NCBI GenBank assembly: GCA_027451905.1
Contig: DAIDHV010000003.1
Span: forward strand, 248,001 to 312,000
DNA: 64,000 bases
Direction of reading: 5' to 3'
Origin: Armatimonadota bacterium
GTDB taxonomy: Bacteria; Armatimonadota; Fimbriimonadia; Fimbriimonadales; Fimbriimonadaceae
Positions 45,863-54,774 of the stretch are shown here, one piece after another. Within the stretch, counting starts at the first letter, position 1. Each line of letters begins with the position of its first letter. A program made the translations under genes and the position numbers. The notes below the pieces were generated by a model that saw nothing but the letters and a program-made list of their open reading frames with translations, ran no database searches and had not been told where the DNA came from.

Positions 45863-48394
45863 TTAGAGCCGTGGGTCGACAGGTTCGCTCTCTAAGGCAA
45901 GTACGCCGAAGACGCATTCGTGCACTCGCCTGATGGACTCTCGACCTACAAACCTCTGCAGTCCTTCTAGCCCTAAAGCAAATTCTCTGCTTGCTAGGGC
46001 TCTCTTGCGGCTGATGCCACGCCTGCGAAGCCGATCAAGATTGGCGGGTAAAAGATATTCGGGTCCGTAAATAATCCGCAGGTACTCAGGGCCACGGCAC
46101 TTAATCGCGGGTTGCAAGACTTGATTGGCTTCAAATTCTAGGAAGTTAAGTGGCTTTACCACCATACCTTCACCGCCCTTGTTGGTAAGTTGCATCCACC
46201 AATCAACCGCATCTTGCCAGGAATCTTTGTTGTCTAGTTCGACAATTTTAAATGGGGTTTCTCGCAGGATCGCGGGGTCCTGAGCGCAAAGACTTTTCAG
46301 TTTCTCCATGTGCCACAGGTGACTTTTGTTCGAATGCACTGCGCCTTCCGAGGCAAGCAAATGAAACGGTGCTAATTTGTAGTCTTCAACCGAGGTGACG
46401 TTCCAGCAGTAGCGTCGGTAAGCGTCTCGATACTTTTCCACGGACTCTTGTTTAGCTTGCGCCAGCTCATAGTATTCCGTGGCTCCATCAATGCCTCTTT
46501 CTTGGAGCTTCCGGGCAATTTCCATCCGCGCGTTCGCCGAGTGATTTGCGGCCGCTGAAACAGGGGCATATTGGGTTTGCAAAAGTCCCATGGCTTTGGC
46601 AGACCACGGCATTAGCTCAAGGTCGAGCAGCAGCCAACTCGTATTGAACTCTGTAAAGAGGTTGGCTTTTTCAGCTGCCGCCCGCAACCGAACCAAGATT
46701 TGCTTCACTATTTCCGCGTCATTAAAAAATCGGCGACCGGTCCGGGTTGTGATAATGCCTAATTCTTCGCTAGGGACGCCAAATCTTTTCTCGGCATCTC
46801 CACTCTGCTGAGTGACAATCGCGATCGCTCTGGAACCCATGTGTTTTTCTTGACACACAACATGGGTTACTCCCGCCTTGCGGTAGTAATCTAGAGCTTC
46901 GTCGGGATGCTCCAGGTACCCGTCTTTCAGCGAAGTCTGACAGGGAGACATCGTAGGTGGCAAATAAATGAGCCAGCGAGGGTCAACCGCAAAGCGAGAC
47001 ATGACCTCAAGAGCGGCGATGGCGTTTTCCTCTCTTATTGTTATTCGATGGTGCAATTCGGTTTCGATGCTTCTTCTACCAAGAACCTCTTCTATGTCCA
47101 GAATCCCGTCGTCAATTGCAAGGGCAAACGGTGTTGCCGGCGAATCGAGGGGCCTTGCTGGCACTACGTAGGTGCGATTGGCGGAGACACATACGACCTC
47201 ACGCTCGGGATACTTTAGGGCAGAGAGTTTGCCGCCAAAGCAGCAGCCGGTATCAATATCAATCGTGTTATTGAAAAACTCAGCTTGAGGCACCGGCGTA
47301 TGGCCGAAAACAACTAGGGCATGCCCATCGTAGTCCTTAGCCCAGTTTTGTCGGACTGGCAGCCCAAACTCATCAATTTCACCGGTAGTCTCTCCATACA
47401 TGCAAAACTCACGAACAGCGGCTGAACCCCGACCTTGCATGTTTTCTTTAAGCCCTGCGTGGGCAACACAAAGCTTGCCGTCATCTAGAACCTGGTGACT
47501 GACAAGGCCGTATAAAAACTCCTGAACTCGCTTGCGAAAATCTACGTGCTCTAGGGAAAGTTGGGCCATGGTTGCATCCAGACCATGATTTAGTTGAACT
47601 TTTTGCCCCCTAAGGGCTTTGACCAACTTGATATCGTGATTACCGGGAACGCAATAGGCAATGCCCCGTTCCACCGCATCCATGACAAGTCTAAGCACCC
47701 CCACCGAATCTGGGCCCCGGTCAACCAGATCACCTACAAAAATCAATTTGCGTTGTTTGGGGTGGCTGAGTTCTGGTTCAATCTGCCAGCCTAGTTGGTT
47801 CAGAAGGTCCCTTAGCTCATCGATGCAGCCGTGCACGTCTCCTATAATGTCAAAGGGTCCGTGCTCGTCCGGATTCTTGGTCCAGCTTCTTTCTCGCTCA
47901 ACCACAACCTGTTCCATGTTTTCGGGAGTGATCGTATAAGTTTTATGCCAGCGTTCTTGGCGGAAAGCTCCGAAAGAGCGACGCATCTCGCGGTATTGAT
48001 TTCGGATGACATGGGGCCCAAACTGGCGGTCTGGACGAGTTTTGTTCCGTTCTAAGCACACTTCCTCGGGCGTATCAATAACAATGGCAACCTTAAGGGC
48101 ATGCCACTTGGATGCAATTCTAAGGAGCTGGGCACGTGATTCCTTCTGAACATTTGTGGCATCGATCACCGTAAGCCGCCCCAGTTCTAATCGCTTTTCA
48201 AGCACAAAATGGAGGGCTTCAAATGCCTGACCTGATATGTCTTGCCGATTTTCATCATCGGAAACAAGCCCTCGAAATGCGTCGCTGCTAAGGATCTCGG
48301 TTGGCAGAAAGTGCTTCTTGCAAAAAGTTGACTTCCCAGAGCCTGAAGTTCCAATGACAACAACAACTGAAAACTCTGGGATTTGGATCTTCAT
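45863..48394 (-). CDS. pnkp: Polynucleotide kinase-phosphatase-ligase (Pnkp), RNA repair
   Basis: Three-domain RNA end-healing and sealing enzyme, 843 residues. Kinase: P-loop GTSGSGKST (15-23), IDAT (77-80). Phosphatase: metallophosphoesterase motifs IIGDVHGC (183-190), GDLVDRGPD (221-229), GNHD (251-254), VAHAG (310-314) and FGHT (363-366). Ligase: adenylate Lys517 in EKHMGSRA (516-523) with VVKP further on. It converts 2',3'-cyclic-phosphate and 5'-OH ends into 3'-OH and 5'-phosphate and seals them with Hen1. Its ATG overlaps the hen1 stop by 4 bases. It faces the rRNA unit. Confidence 0.95.
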   Translation of the reverse strand: MKIQIPEFSVVVVIGTSGSGKSTFCKKHFLPTEILSSDAFRGLVSDDENRQDISGQAFEALHFVLEKRLELGRLTVIDATNVQKESRAQLLRIASKWHALKVAIVIDTPEEVCLERNKTRPDRQFGPHVIRNQYREMRRSFGAFRQERWHKTYTITPENMEQVVVERERSWTKNPDEHGPFDIIGDVHGCIDELRDLLNQLGWQIEPELSHPKQRKLIFVGDLVDRGPDSVGVLRLVMDAVERGIAYCVPGNHDIKLVKALRGQKVQLNHGLDATMAQLSLEHVDFRKRVQEFLYGLVSHQVLDDGKLCVAHAGLKENMQGRGSAAVREFCMYGETTGEIDEFGLPVRQNWAKDYDGHALVVFGHTPVPQAEFFNNTIDIDTGCCFGGKLSALKYPEREVVCVSANRTYVVPARPLDSPATPFALAIDDGILDIEEVLGRRSIETELHHRITIREENAIAALEVMSRFAVDPRWLIYLPPTMSPCQTSLKDGYLEHPDEALDYYRKAGVTHVVCQEKHMGSRAIAIVTQQSGDAEKRFGVPSEELGIITTRTGRRFFNDAEIVKQILVRLRAAAEKANLFTEFNTSWLLLDLELMPWSAKAMGLLQTQYAPVSAAANHSANARMEIARKLQERGIDGATEYYELAQAKQESVEKYRDAYRRYCWNVTSVEDYKLAPFHLLASEGAVHSNKSHLWHMEKLKSLCAQDPAILRETPFKIVELDNKDSWQDAVDWWMQLTNKGGEGMVVKPLNFLEFEANQVLQPAIKCRGPEYLRIIYGPEYLLPANLDRLRRRGISRKRALASREFALGLEGLQRFVGRESIRRVHECVFGVLALESEPVDPRL

Positions 48395-49770
48395 TGTGTG
48401 AACACCGCCATCTGGCTTGGTGCGCCATAGTTGTCATCAACTTCTCCGATGCTTTCTATTTGGACTCGGTAGTGAAACCGACTACAAATGTTATCTGCCC
48501 AATTCTTGAATTCTGCGCGGGTCCACTCAAAGCGGTGGTCCTCGTGGCGAAGTTCAATGCCACCGTAAAGAACGTTATATTCTCGATTCGGAGTTGTGAT
48601 AATGGCGCACTTTGGCCTCGCAAACTCAAAGAGGACTCGTTCAAAGGCACCAAGCCGCGGTCCATCAAGATGTTCGATAACTTCCACTACGGTGGCAACA
48701 TCAAAGCCGCTTATCCGCGCATCACGATACATAAGGCTGCCATGGATGAACTCAAGGCGGTTTCCATACCGAGTGCCATCTTCATCAAGCTTAAATTTTC
48801 GAATCGTCCGCTCTAGGGTTGAGTACGAAACTTCAAGACCTAGGATCTTTTGAATACCTTGAATCGGGATGAGGAGTCGAATAAGTTTTCCTTCCCCACA
48901 TCCTAAATCCACCACTGAGCTTGGGTGCATTTGGCGGACGACTTCTGCGACTCTGCTGTGCCTAATGCTGTGAAGAGAAGGAGCAGGATTTGCGGCAGGT
49001 ACTAACTCAACCTCGCCCTCTGAGCTGGCCTCATCAATTTGGCTTTCAACACTTGCAAGTTGAGAAATGGCTTCTTGTATCAAGGAGGGCCTTCTGCCTA
49101 GGTAGCTCTGCAAAATGGAGTCTTTGTTGGGGTGGTTTGCCAACCATCCTTCCCCTTTTTGCAAGATTTTGCTTACCTCATCTGAACTCATGAAATAGTG
49201 CTTTTTGGCATCTAAGACAGGCAACAGAATGTATAAATGGCGCAAAGCGTCACTAAGAAGTTGGGTTCCGGTTAGACTGACGTCGAAGTAAGGTGCTTTG
49301 CCCCATTCTGGAAACTTTTCATCAAGATCTAACTGAGCTGCTTCAACCTTATATCCCAAGGGCTCAAACAGGGCACTAAGAAAGCCAATTCCATAACGAA
49401 CTGGCAGGACGGGAATTCTTATTTCAAGAGGGATGGACGCCTTGGCAAGGTCGGGCCGCTCTTTACTTCTTGCCGACATTGCGGTTCCAAAGGCTTCGGC
49501 AATGGCTACCGAAACATAGCTATTGGCTGTGTAAGGGCGATCATTTAGGTACGGCTCAACGGACTTGTTTGAATCGGGGCTTTTGCGGGATAGCCCTATC
49601 GGATCAATGTCAACATCAAGGATGGCAGTTGCCCTTTCAACATCTGCTTCTGTAAATGCCACAGTGACCTTACCAAACGAAACATTCGACGTGTGCATGC
49701 GGTTAGGATTCTTGTGAAGCAGATATCCGAGGTCGGTAGCGGGCTGGTGAGTGGTCGAAATAAGGAGCAC
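48391..49770 (-). CDS. hen1: 3'-terminal RNA ribose 2'-O-methyltransferase Hen1
   Basis: 459-residue bacterial Hen1. The N-terminal half (LLISTTHQPATDLGYLLHKN) interacts with and is needed for ligase activity of Pnkp. The C-terminal half is the methyltransferase: VVDLGCGEGKLIRLL binds SAM, and EVIEHLDGPRL with RHEDHRFEW carries the Glu, Glu, His and His metal ligands of the Hen1 family. It methylates the ribose at the break so that a repaired RNA resists a second cut. A TACAAT -10 is visible near 49784-49789 on the minus strand. Confidence 0.95.
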   Translation of the reverse strand: MLLISTTHQPATDLGYLLHKNPNRMHTSNVSFGKVTVAFTEADVERATAILDVDIDPIGLSRKSPDSNKSVEPYLNDRPYTANSYVSVAIAEAFGTAMSARSKERPDLAKASIPLEIRIPVLPVRYGIGFLSALFEPLGYKVEAAQLDLDEKFPEWGKAPYFDVSLTGTQLLSDALRHLYILLPVLDAKKHYFMSSDEVSKILQKGEGWLANHPNKDSILQSYLGRRPSLIQEAISQLASVESQIDEASSEGEVELVPAANPAPSLHSIRHSRVAEVVRQMHPSSVVDLGCGEGKLIRLLIPIQGIQKILGLEVSYSTLERTIRKFKLDEDGTRYGNRLEFIHGSLMYRDARISGFDVATVVEVIEHLDGPRLGAFERVLFEFARPKCAIITTPNREYNVLYGGIELRHEDHRFEWTRAEFKNWADNICSRFHYRVQIESIGEVDDNYGAPSQMAVFTQ

Positions 49771-50129
49771 GAATGTTCACAGGCTATTGTACCAACGAGG
49801 GAATACCCCAGCCAGCAATGAAGCTATTAGCTTCAGATTTCGACAAGGTGCTCTTAAAAGGAGTTCGGAAACGTCTTCTTTATGCGGGCGCTTCTTGAGC
49901 CGGTAAGAGGTCTTGTTTGGTTAACGGTCCACTAAGTCTATTGACGATCGAAGATTGCGCAGTTGGAGATAGACAAACCCAGTCGGGATTATTTTGTACC
50001 AGCCAGGCTATTTCAAGATCCTTTGCTTCCTCGGGAGAATCTCAAAATGGCAATGTGCAAGTGATACTAGTAGGGCACATGAATAATGTGCAAGGGAATT
50101 GTTAACTTAGGTTCGATAACCTTCTAAGA

Positions 50130-50158
50130 GTTCATTCCTTTTTGGAATGAGCTTTTTT
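50130..50158 (+). terminator. Intrinsic terminator without an assigned gene
   Basis: GTTCATTCC pairs with GGAATGAGC (one G-T) around a T-rich loop, followed by six T. The transcript it ends is unknown. Confidence 0.75.
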
Positions 50159-50172
50159 ATTTCATTGCTACA

Positions 50173-50240
50173 CTTCGGCTGTCGCCTCCCATCGGCTATC
50201 GCAGCGCCTCGGCTGTCGCCGCGCCTCGGCTGACGCCGCA
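50173..50240. repeat. Four imperfect 17-bp GC-rich tandem units
   Basis: Units CTTCGGCTGTCGCCTCC, ATCGGCTATCGCAGCG, CCTCGGCTGTCGCCGCG and CCTCGGCTGACGCCGCA follow one another with a core YTCGGCTGTCGCC. Function unknown. Confidence 0.75.
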
Positions 50241-50387
50241 CATCTGCCTGAATCTCAATGAAGCACAAATGATCTGAATTTGAAGATTTGAGGGACTTTT
50301 TGCTTGGTGAGTACTCTTTGACTTTCCAAACTACACCAGGCACAAGAGCATAATTTGATACAATGGAGAAAGGCCCGTGGTGACTAC

Positions 50388-52418
50388 ATGAAGGGAAGCA
50401 TTATAAGACGAAATGTCCTGACTTGCATATTTCTAGTGAGTTTTCCTCAAATTACATTGCCGAGGCAAACCCCAAGCCTCATTACATTAGATGCGCCGGG
50501 CTGGTCCATCAAAATGATTTGCGCGGCAATCTCAACTCAAATTGGTCAGAAAGTTGAGCCTCATGGGTCCTGCGTCGATGACCATTTGATTGTTAAGGTT
50601 CACAATGTGCCCTGGCCGGTCTTCATGAAAAAGCTAGCATGGGCAGAATACGGTGAATGGTACAAAGATGGAAGCACCTTGATATTAGAGAGGGACTGTA
50701 ACCAGGTAACTGCCGAGATCCAAAAGAATATACAAGAAGTTGCAAAAAGGTTAGATGTCCAGTTCAAAAGAGATTCCGCCGCTGATGCAACTCCATTTAA
50801 TGCCGATAATCTGGTCAAAAAAATCAAATACAGAGCACAAGAACTTGCACGTAAGGATACTGACACCGTAAGTGTTGCAGCAAAATATCAAAACGGGGTC
50901 TTGAATGCACTACTTGAGTTTTGCGAGCAAATGCCTTTGGGGAGATTCCTACGGAAAGTTGTTGAAGCTTTTCCTGTTGAAGTGTTTGCGCAGATTCCCC
51001 CTGATGTGCGGGTGGTATTTTCTAACCGGCCAACATCTTTGGAATACCCTTTTCCTTCTTCAGCTGAAAAGCAACTGAGTCGGCTCATTGCCAACACAAG
51101 AAAGTTTCAAAGAGCGGCTCATGCGCTTGGCATTCCCCTTAGCAATACCTTGGGTGCTACCTTGGCTGTCAAGCAGGTGGGAGAGCTTGGTCCAGTGGAA
51201 ACAGTTTTGATTTCGATTCGGTCAACGAGCGGCATTGGATTCGATGCAAAGGTCCGCGAGTTCGATTCTAATGGAAATCTCATTGCAACTTCCGCAGAAG
51301 CTTTTTATGGAGCCAACGCATTGCCAAGCAAAAATCAATCGAAGAGTAAGGATCAATTCGTAAAACTTGGGAAAAATGTAGTTCGAAACTATCGAAGCCT
51401 CGAATTGTTTCATCCTGAACCGCCGACTGCTAATTTTAAGAAGGTGTTGAGGCATCCGAGCAAGGTTGATCCGCTGGAAGTCATTTTGGGACCTATCATA
51501 AATGCAACAGTCCCTGCAAAGGACATCATTGTCCGAAATGACTTCATTGGACTTTGGGTTCCTGACATCATTACAGATGAAGACAAGGGAGTTATCCCTA
51601 GAAAAATATTAACGGATGGCAATTTGGCGGCAACTGCAGACATTAACAGGTCCAATCGGTGGATCGTCATAAGGCCAAGTATCCCCTCAAACTCAAGTGA
51701 ACAAGCGGTTTCTAGATTTGAATTCCAGAACCTGATTCATAGTGTCACTTCGGACGGCCTAGTTGATTTTATGAGTGCAATGAAATTTGTGCATAGTGTC
51801 GGGTCTAGCGGTATCGAAGGAATGGGAACGACCGCCAACTATCTTTCCGCCCTTACTTACGGAACAAATCCACTTGCGGTTAGCGGGTTGGATTGGCTAA
51901 TCTTTGATCTGGTTGGGTCGTTAGATGCTGGTCAGTTTGCCCAAACTAACAGTGAGCATGGGTTGAATCTAGCAGAACTACGTCCTCAGCAAATGAGAAT
52001 ATTTAAGCGAATACTTCTTTACCATTTCCTACCTGGATACAGCAACCTTAATCAAGGTGAGCCTACAGTTGCATTTGCCAATTTGATACCGAAGGCAATT
52101 TTAAGAGTGAGTAGCAAGACCGAACAAATGATCTCATACCACGACACTCAAGGAGGTTTTACTTTTAATGAAACAAGTGACCCGAACCAATTTGCTGCAC
52201 AACTACCATATTTTAAAAATGAAGTCATAAGCGACCTAAGGCTTGAGCCCGAACGAACTGTAACAATAACAATTTCTTTTCCAGACAGTAAAAAGCATCC
52301 CTATACTTCAGAGTTCGTCACTCGTAGCCATTCAACCCATATTTATGCAAGTTGGAAGGATTTTCCGCACGAAGTAACTGAAGCAATCGCGACGAGACTA
52401 CAAAAGCAAGGCAAATGA
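50388..52418 (+). CDS. Large secreted protein of unknown function
   Basis: From ATG 50388, 17 bases past the likely start of transcription from TACAAT, about 676 residues. A signal peptide (VLTCIFLVSFPQITLP) is followed by SLITLDAPGWSIKMICAAIS, HLIVKVHNVPWPVFMKKLAW and DGSTLILERD: a beta-alpha-beta layout like an STN domain of secretins, also suggested for the genes at 12334 and 13412. The rest has no recognisable motif. Base composition is more AT-rich than the neighbouring housekeeping genes. Possibly an envelope protein of this lineage. Confidence 0.6.
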   Translation: MKGSIIRRNVLTCIFLVSFPQITLPRQTPSLITLDAPGWSIKMICAAISTQIGQKVEPHGSCVDDHLIVKVHNVPWPVFMKKLAWAEYGEWYKDGSTLILERDCNQVTAEIQKNIQEVAKRLDVQFKRDSAADATPFNADNLVKKIKYRAQELARKDTDTVSVAAKYQNGVLNALLEFCEQMPLGRFLRKVVEAFPVEVFAQIPPDVRVVFSNRPTSLEYPFPSSAEKQLSRLIANTRKFQRAAHALGIPLSNTLGATLAVKQVGELGPVETVLISIRSTSGIGFDAKVREFDSNGNLIATSAEAFYGANALPSKNQSKSKDQFVKLGKNVVRNYRSLELFHPEPPTANFKKVLRHPSKVDPLEVILGPIINATVPAKDIIVRNDFIGLWVPDIITDEDKGVIPRKILTDGNLAATADINRSNRWIVIRPSIPSNSSEQAVSRFEFQNLIHSVTSDGLVDFMSAMKFVHSVGSSGIEGMGTTANYLSALTYGTNPLAVSGLDWLIFDLVGSLDAGQFAQTNSEHGLNLAELRPQQMRIFKRILLYHFLPGYSNLNQGEPTVAFANLIPKAILRVSSKTEQMISYHDTQGGFTFNETSDPNQFAAQLPYFKNEVISDLRLEPERTVTITISFPDSKKHPYTSEFVTRSHSTHIYASWKDFPHEVTEAIATRLQKQGK

Positions 52419-52531
52419 ATTTTTCAGCAAGTACTTTAGTATTCAAAACTCAAGTGGTCTCGTCTTAACTTGCCATCGCAAATGGCGGCTGACCAGTATT
52501 TGCTAGTTACCATCACATTAAGACAAGTAAG

Positions 52532-52755
52532 ATGGCGAAACGTGGGGTTGTCGATAATTGGTACTACTTTGGCTTAGTTGCCGGCCTCATTTCATTTGCT
52601 CTCCTTCCCATATTCAACCGATTCCTGTCAACCATCGAATTTTGGACCTATCTTGGTTCGCCGGTGTATATGATGCACCAGTTTGAAAAGCATCTTCATG
52701 ACCGTTTTCGTCGCTTCGAAAATGTTAAATTATGCAAGGGAAAGCCAGGACTGAC
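52532..52755 (+). pseudogene. HXXEE-like membrane protein, truncated by an IS end
   Basis: The frame begins MAKRGVVDNW with a membrane segment (YFGLVAGLISFALLPIF), then EFWTYLGSPVYMMHQFEKHLHDRF, which resembles the start of HXXEE-domain proteins (HQFEEH). The frame then runs into the end of an IS3-like element at 52756 and stops inside it, so most of the domain is lost. Confidence 0.5.
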
Positions 52756-53035
52756 TGACCTGTCCCCAAGAGTTGACCCACTTCTAATGTCAGACACTAA
52801 CTTCCTTTAGTGTAGTCTTTGTTGGGCTAGACGGAGGACGGGAGGACGAAGTCCGACCGAATTGCCTATAGCCTGCGGCGAATTTGGAAGGTGGAAGGTT
52901 GCCTAAAGCCGAATGGGGGCGAAGATTGTTGTAAGAGTCAATGGCTTCACAGAGCCTGCACTCTAGGTCTTTAAGCTTGGGAAAGAGCTCTCGATTCAAG
53001 ACTTCAAAGCGAAGCTTGCCAAAAAAGCCTTCGAC
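52756..53035 (-). mobile_element. IS3-family element, 3' end only
   Basis: One end begins TGACCTGTCCCCAAGAGTTG at 52756 (terminal TG, as in IS3-family inverted repeats). Only the last part of orfB remains; the other end, the orfA region and the catalytic DDE triad residues D and D are gone. No matching repeat was found in the window. Confidence 0.65.
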
Positions 53036-53071
53036 ATGACCGTTCTGCCAGATATTGCTACGACATGTCAC
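52790..53071 (-). pseudogene. IS3 transposase OrfB C-terminus fused to a pseudopilin fragment
   Basis: The residues NGHVEGFFGKLRFEVLN, then CEAIDSYNNLRPHSALGNL and PPSKFAAGY are the C-terminal end of the IS3/IS150 integrase domain, with the third catalytic Glu in VEGFFGKL. In front, in the same frame, stand AAKKVTCRSNIWQ codons (53036-53083) that match the pseudopilin gene at 57396 ([13 protein letters not shown]) almost base for base, including the stretch CACCTTTTTGGCGGCC. So a deletion or recombination joined a pseudopilin gene to the transposase. Confidence 0.7.
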
Positions 53072-53083
53072 CTTTTTGGCGGC

Positions 53084-53420
53084 CGCCGTGGCGATTGCCG
53101 CTAATGAACTTCAGATCCAGGGCCTTTTTGGGAGGGACTTTAAGCCCCTCGTATCCCAGATTGGCTCAGCGCGCCTCGCCCTCCTCGATAGGTTCGGCGA
53201 TATGAGCGCCCCAGATATGGCAAAGGTGATGCTAAGGTCGCTAGGTGCTGATTGTACCAATCAAGACTTGCAAGAGGCTGTCAGGAATTTCCAGATGCAG
53301 CAAGACTACCTATCAAGCCTAGGGGTAAGGAAAATCCCGGGCCTTATCGTCCTCCATCGTGGCTCCGAAAGGATCTACACTAACAAAAACGCAATTCGCG
53401 TTATTCTAATGCTAAAATGA
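53084..53420 (+). pseudogene. DsbA-like C-terminal fragment (locus B)
   Basis: The open frame (from 53055) carries the second half of a thioredoxin/DsbA-like protein: a helical part (ANELQIQGLFGRDFKPLV) and SLGVRKIPGLIVLHRGSERI, the cis-Pro segment, compared with GITGTPFFVIEEAGRRPF in locus A. The CxxC half and any membrane part are missing, cut off at the junction near 53083. The stop overlaps the next start (ATGA), so it was once the gene before the Cys-containing peptide. Confidence 0.6.
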
Positions 53421-53806
53421 AAAAGCAACTAAATAAACGAATCGTCATTTCCGCACTCGCCTTTGTCGCGGCATCCGTATCATTGGTGACAGCGCAAGTA
53501 TTTACCAACGACAAGGTGCATCCAGTCACTGAAAATCCGGTTCCCAACCCCCGTTGTTACCATGGGCTTTTAGCTAACGTCTGCCAAAACGATTCGTGGA
53601 ACGACGGAGAGTGTGGGCCAGACTATTGGGATGGCATATGTCAGCTTATTTCGGTGCCGCTTGAGCAAACTTACTGGCCAAGCGTTGCTGGTCACCAATG
53701 CGACACAGTGTGGCAAGGGCAAATTGTCATTTGCATCCCCGGTGGAAAGGATAACATCAACCAGGCTCAGGCCTATGCACCTCCACCCCCAGGAGGCGGA
53801 AACTAA
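53417..53806 (+). CDS. Secreted six-Cys protein with Pro/Gly tail (locus B)
   Basis: 129 residues. Signal peptide (VISALAFVAASVSLVTAQ), then PRCYHGLLANVC, GECGPDYWDGICQL and HQCDTVWQGQIVICIPG give six Cys at regular spacing, likely three disulfides. Ends in PPPPPGGGN, like the Pro tail of the protein at 14548. Coupled by ATGA to the thioredoxin-like fragment and followed after 2 bases by a membrane protein. The analogue in locus A is the ten-Cys protein at 7087, with no clear residue alignment between them. Confidence 0.65.
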   Translation: MKKQLNKRIVISALAFVAASVSLVTAQVFTNDKVHPVTENPVPNPRCYHGLLANVCQNDSWNDGECGPDYWDGICQLISVPLEQTYWPSVAGHQCDTVWQGQIVICIPGGKDNINQAQAYAPPPPGGGN

Positions 53807-53808
53807 TC

Positions 53809-54774
53809 ATGGTTAAACGGGCTCGCCTGCAGCTTTCCATAGGTCTTTTTTTCCTCATTCCAGGAACGGCCTTGGCCAATGGAGTCGAACTGACCTACTC
53901 AATCAGCCAGACGAGCCCGACTTCCAAGCCATTGGGACAACTCAAGATTGTCGAGGATCCTGGGAGAAGTATTTATTTTCAGCTGCTTGGCGAGCGGCCC
54001 AGCAATAGCCAAAGTGGCAGTGAATCGATATCAGGAGCAGACGGAGAATTTTTCTACCTGAACTCAAGGTATGCCGTCCACGGCGACACCTTTCAACGCC
54101 AGTCTAAGACTTTGTGCGAATATGCCTACATAGATGGCTTGAACTCTTTAACCGAGTGCCTCCGAGTGCCTTACTTGCCTGGCCTTTGGATGCCTTTTGC
54201 CACCCTGCGAAAAACTGGCACGAAGTACTATGCGAGATTCCCATTCGATAAAACCTTCCAGCGAGTTCGAATTGAGGGACCTATAAACCAGCCAACTCAA
54301 ATTCTCTATGGCTGTTTTCCCCATTTGCCAGATAGCTGGGCCCTTGGTGACTACATCTATAGCAATTGGGTGAAGGTCGGCAAAGGAGAAGTCCCATCCA
54401 TGATTGCTTTTCAAGGTGTTCAAATCACCAAAATAGCCCTTTCTTGGACACTAATTGATGCACGCGACTCGGTTATCGTGCCAAAGACGTTATCCGTACG
54501 ATGTGATTTGGTAGAAGATGAGCGCATTCTTCAGAAAGGTTGGCCTAAGATAGCACTCACCTCGGTCTCAAAGAATTTTGATCCCACCGATGTCACCGCT
54601 ATAGCTGATCATAATTCCACCGTACTAGCAACTCTTGCTGAAAATAAAAACCAAACTGGCTGGTTATCAAATACCTTAGTCGTGATCATGGCTCTTTTGG
54701 GGCTTTCGGTGGCTTCAATTCTTACCTTTGCAATTGTGCAAGTGCTGAAAAGGCACGGGAAACCTAATGAATAG
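53809..54774 (+). CDS. Single-span membrane protein (locus B)
   Basis: 321 residues: signal peptide (LSIGLFFLIPGTALA), a large extracytoplasmic beta-rich part with a few Cys, a C-terminal membrane helix (LVVIMALLGLSVASILTFAIV) and a short basic tail. No family recognised. Its stop overlaps the start of the pseudopilin gene (ATGA region 54767-54774), so the products are made together. Confidence 0.65.
   Translation: MVKRARLQLSIGLFFLIPGTALANGVELTYSISQTSPTSKPLGQLKIVEDPGRSIYFQLLGERPSNSQSGSESISGADGEFFYLNSRYAVHGDTFQRQSKTLCEYAYIDGLNSLTECLRVPYLPGLWMPFATLRKTGTKYYARFPFDKTFQRVRIEGPINQPTQILYGCFPHLPDSWALGDYIYSNWVKVGKGEVPSMIAFQGVQITKIALSWTLIDARDSVIVPKTLSVRCDLVEDERILQKGWPKIALTSVSKNFDPTDVTAIADHNSTVLATLAENKNQTGWLSNTLVVIMALLGLSVASILTFAIVQVLKRHGKPNE

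Larger units (their letters stand above)
49771..50387. other. Long intergenic region with an orphan terminator
   Basis: About 600 bases between hen1 (minus) and a secreted-protein gene (plus). It holds a plus-strand terminator at 50130-50158 with no obvious gene in front, a degenerate GC-rich repeat at 50173-50240 and a TACAAT -10 at 50359-50364. A 62-codon plus frame (49917-50105, TTG start) has no ribosome site or known motif. No tRNA, tmRNA, SRP or RNase P RNA is recognised. Confidence 0.5.
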
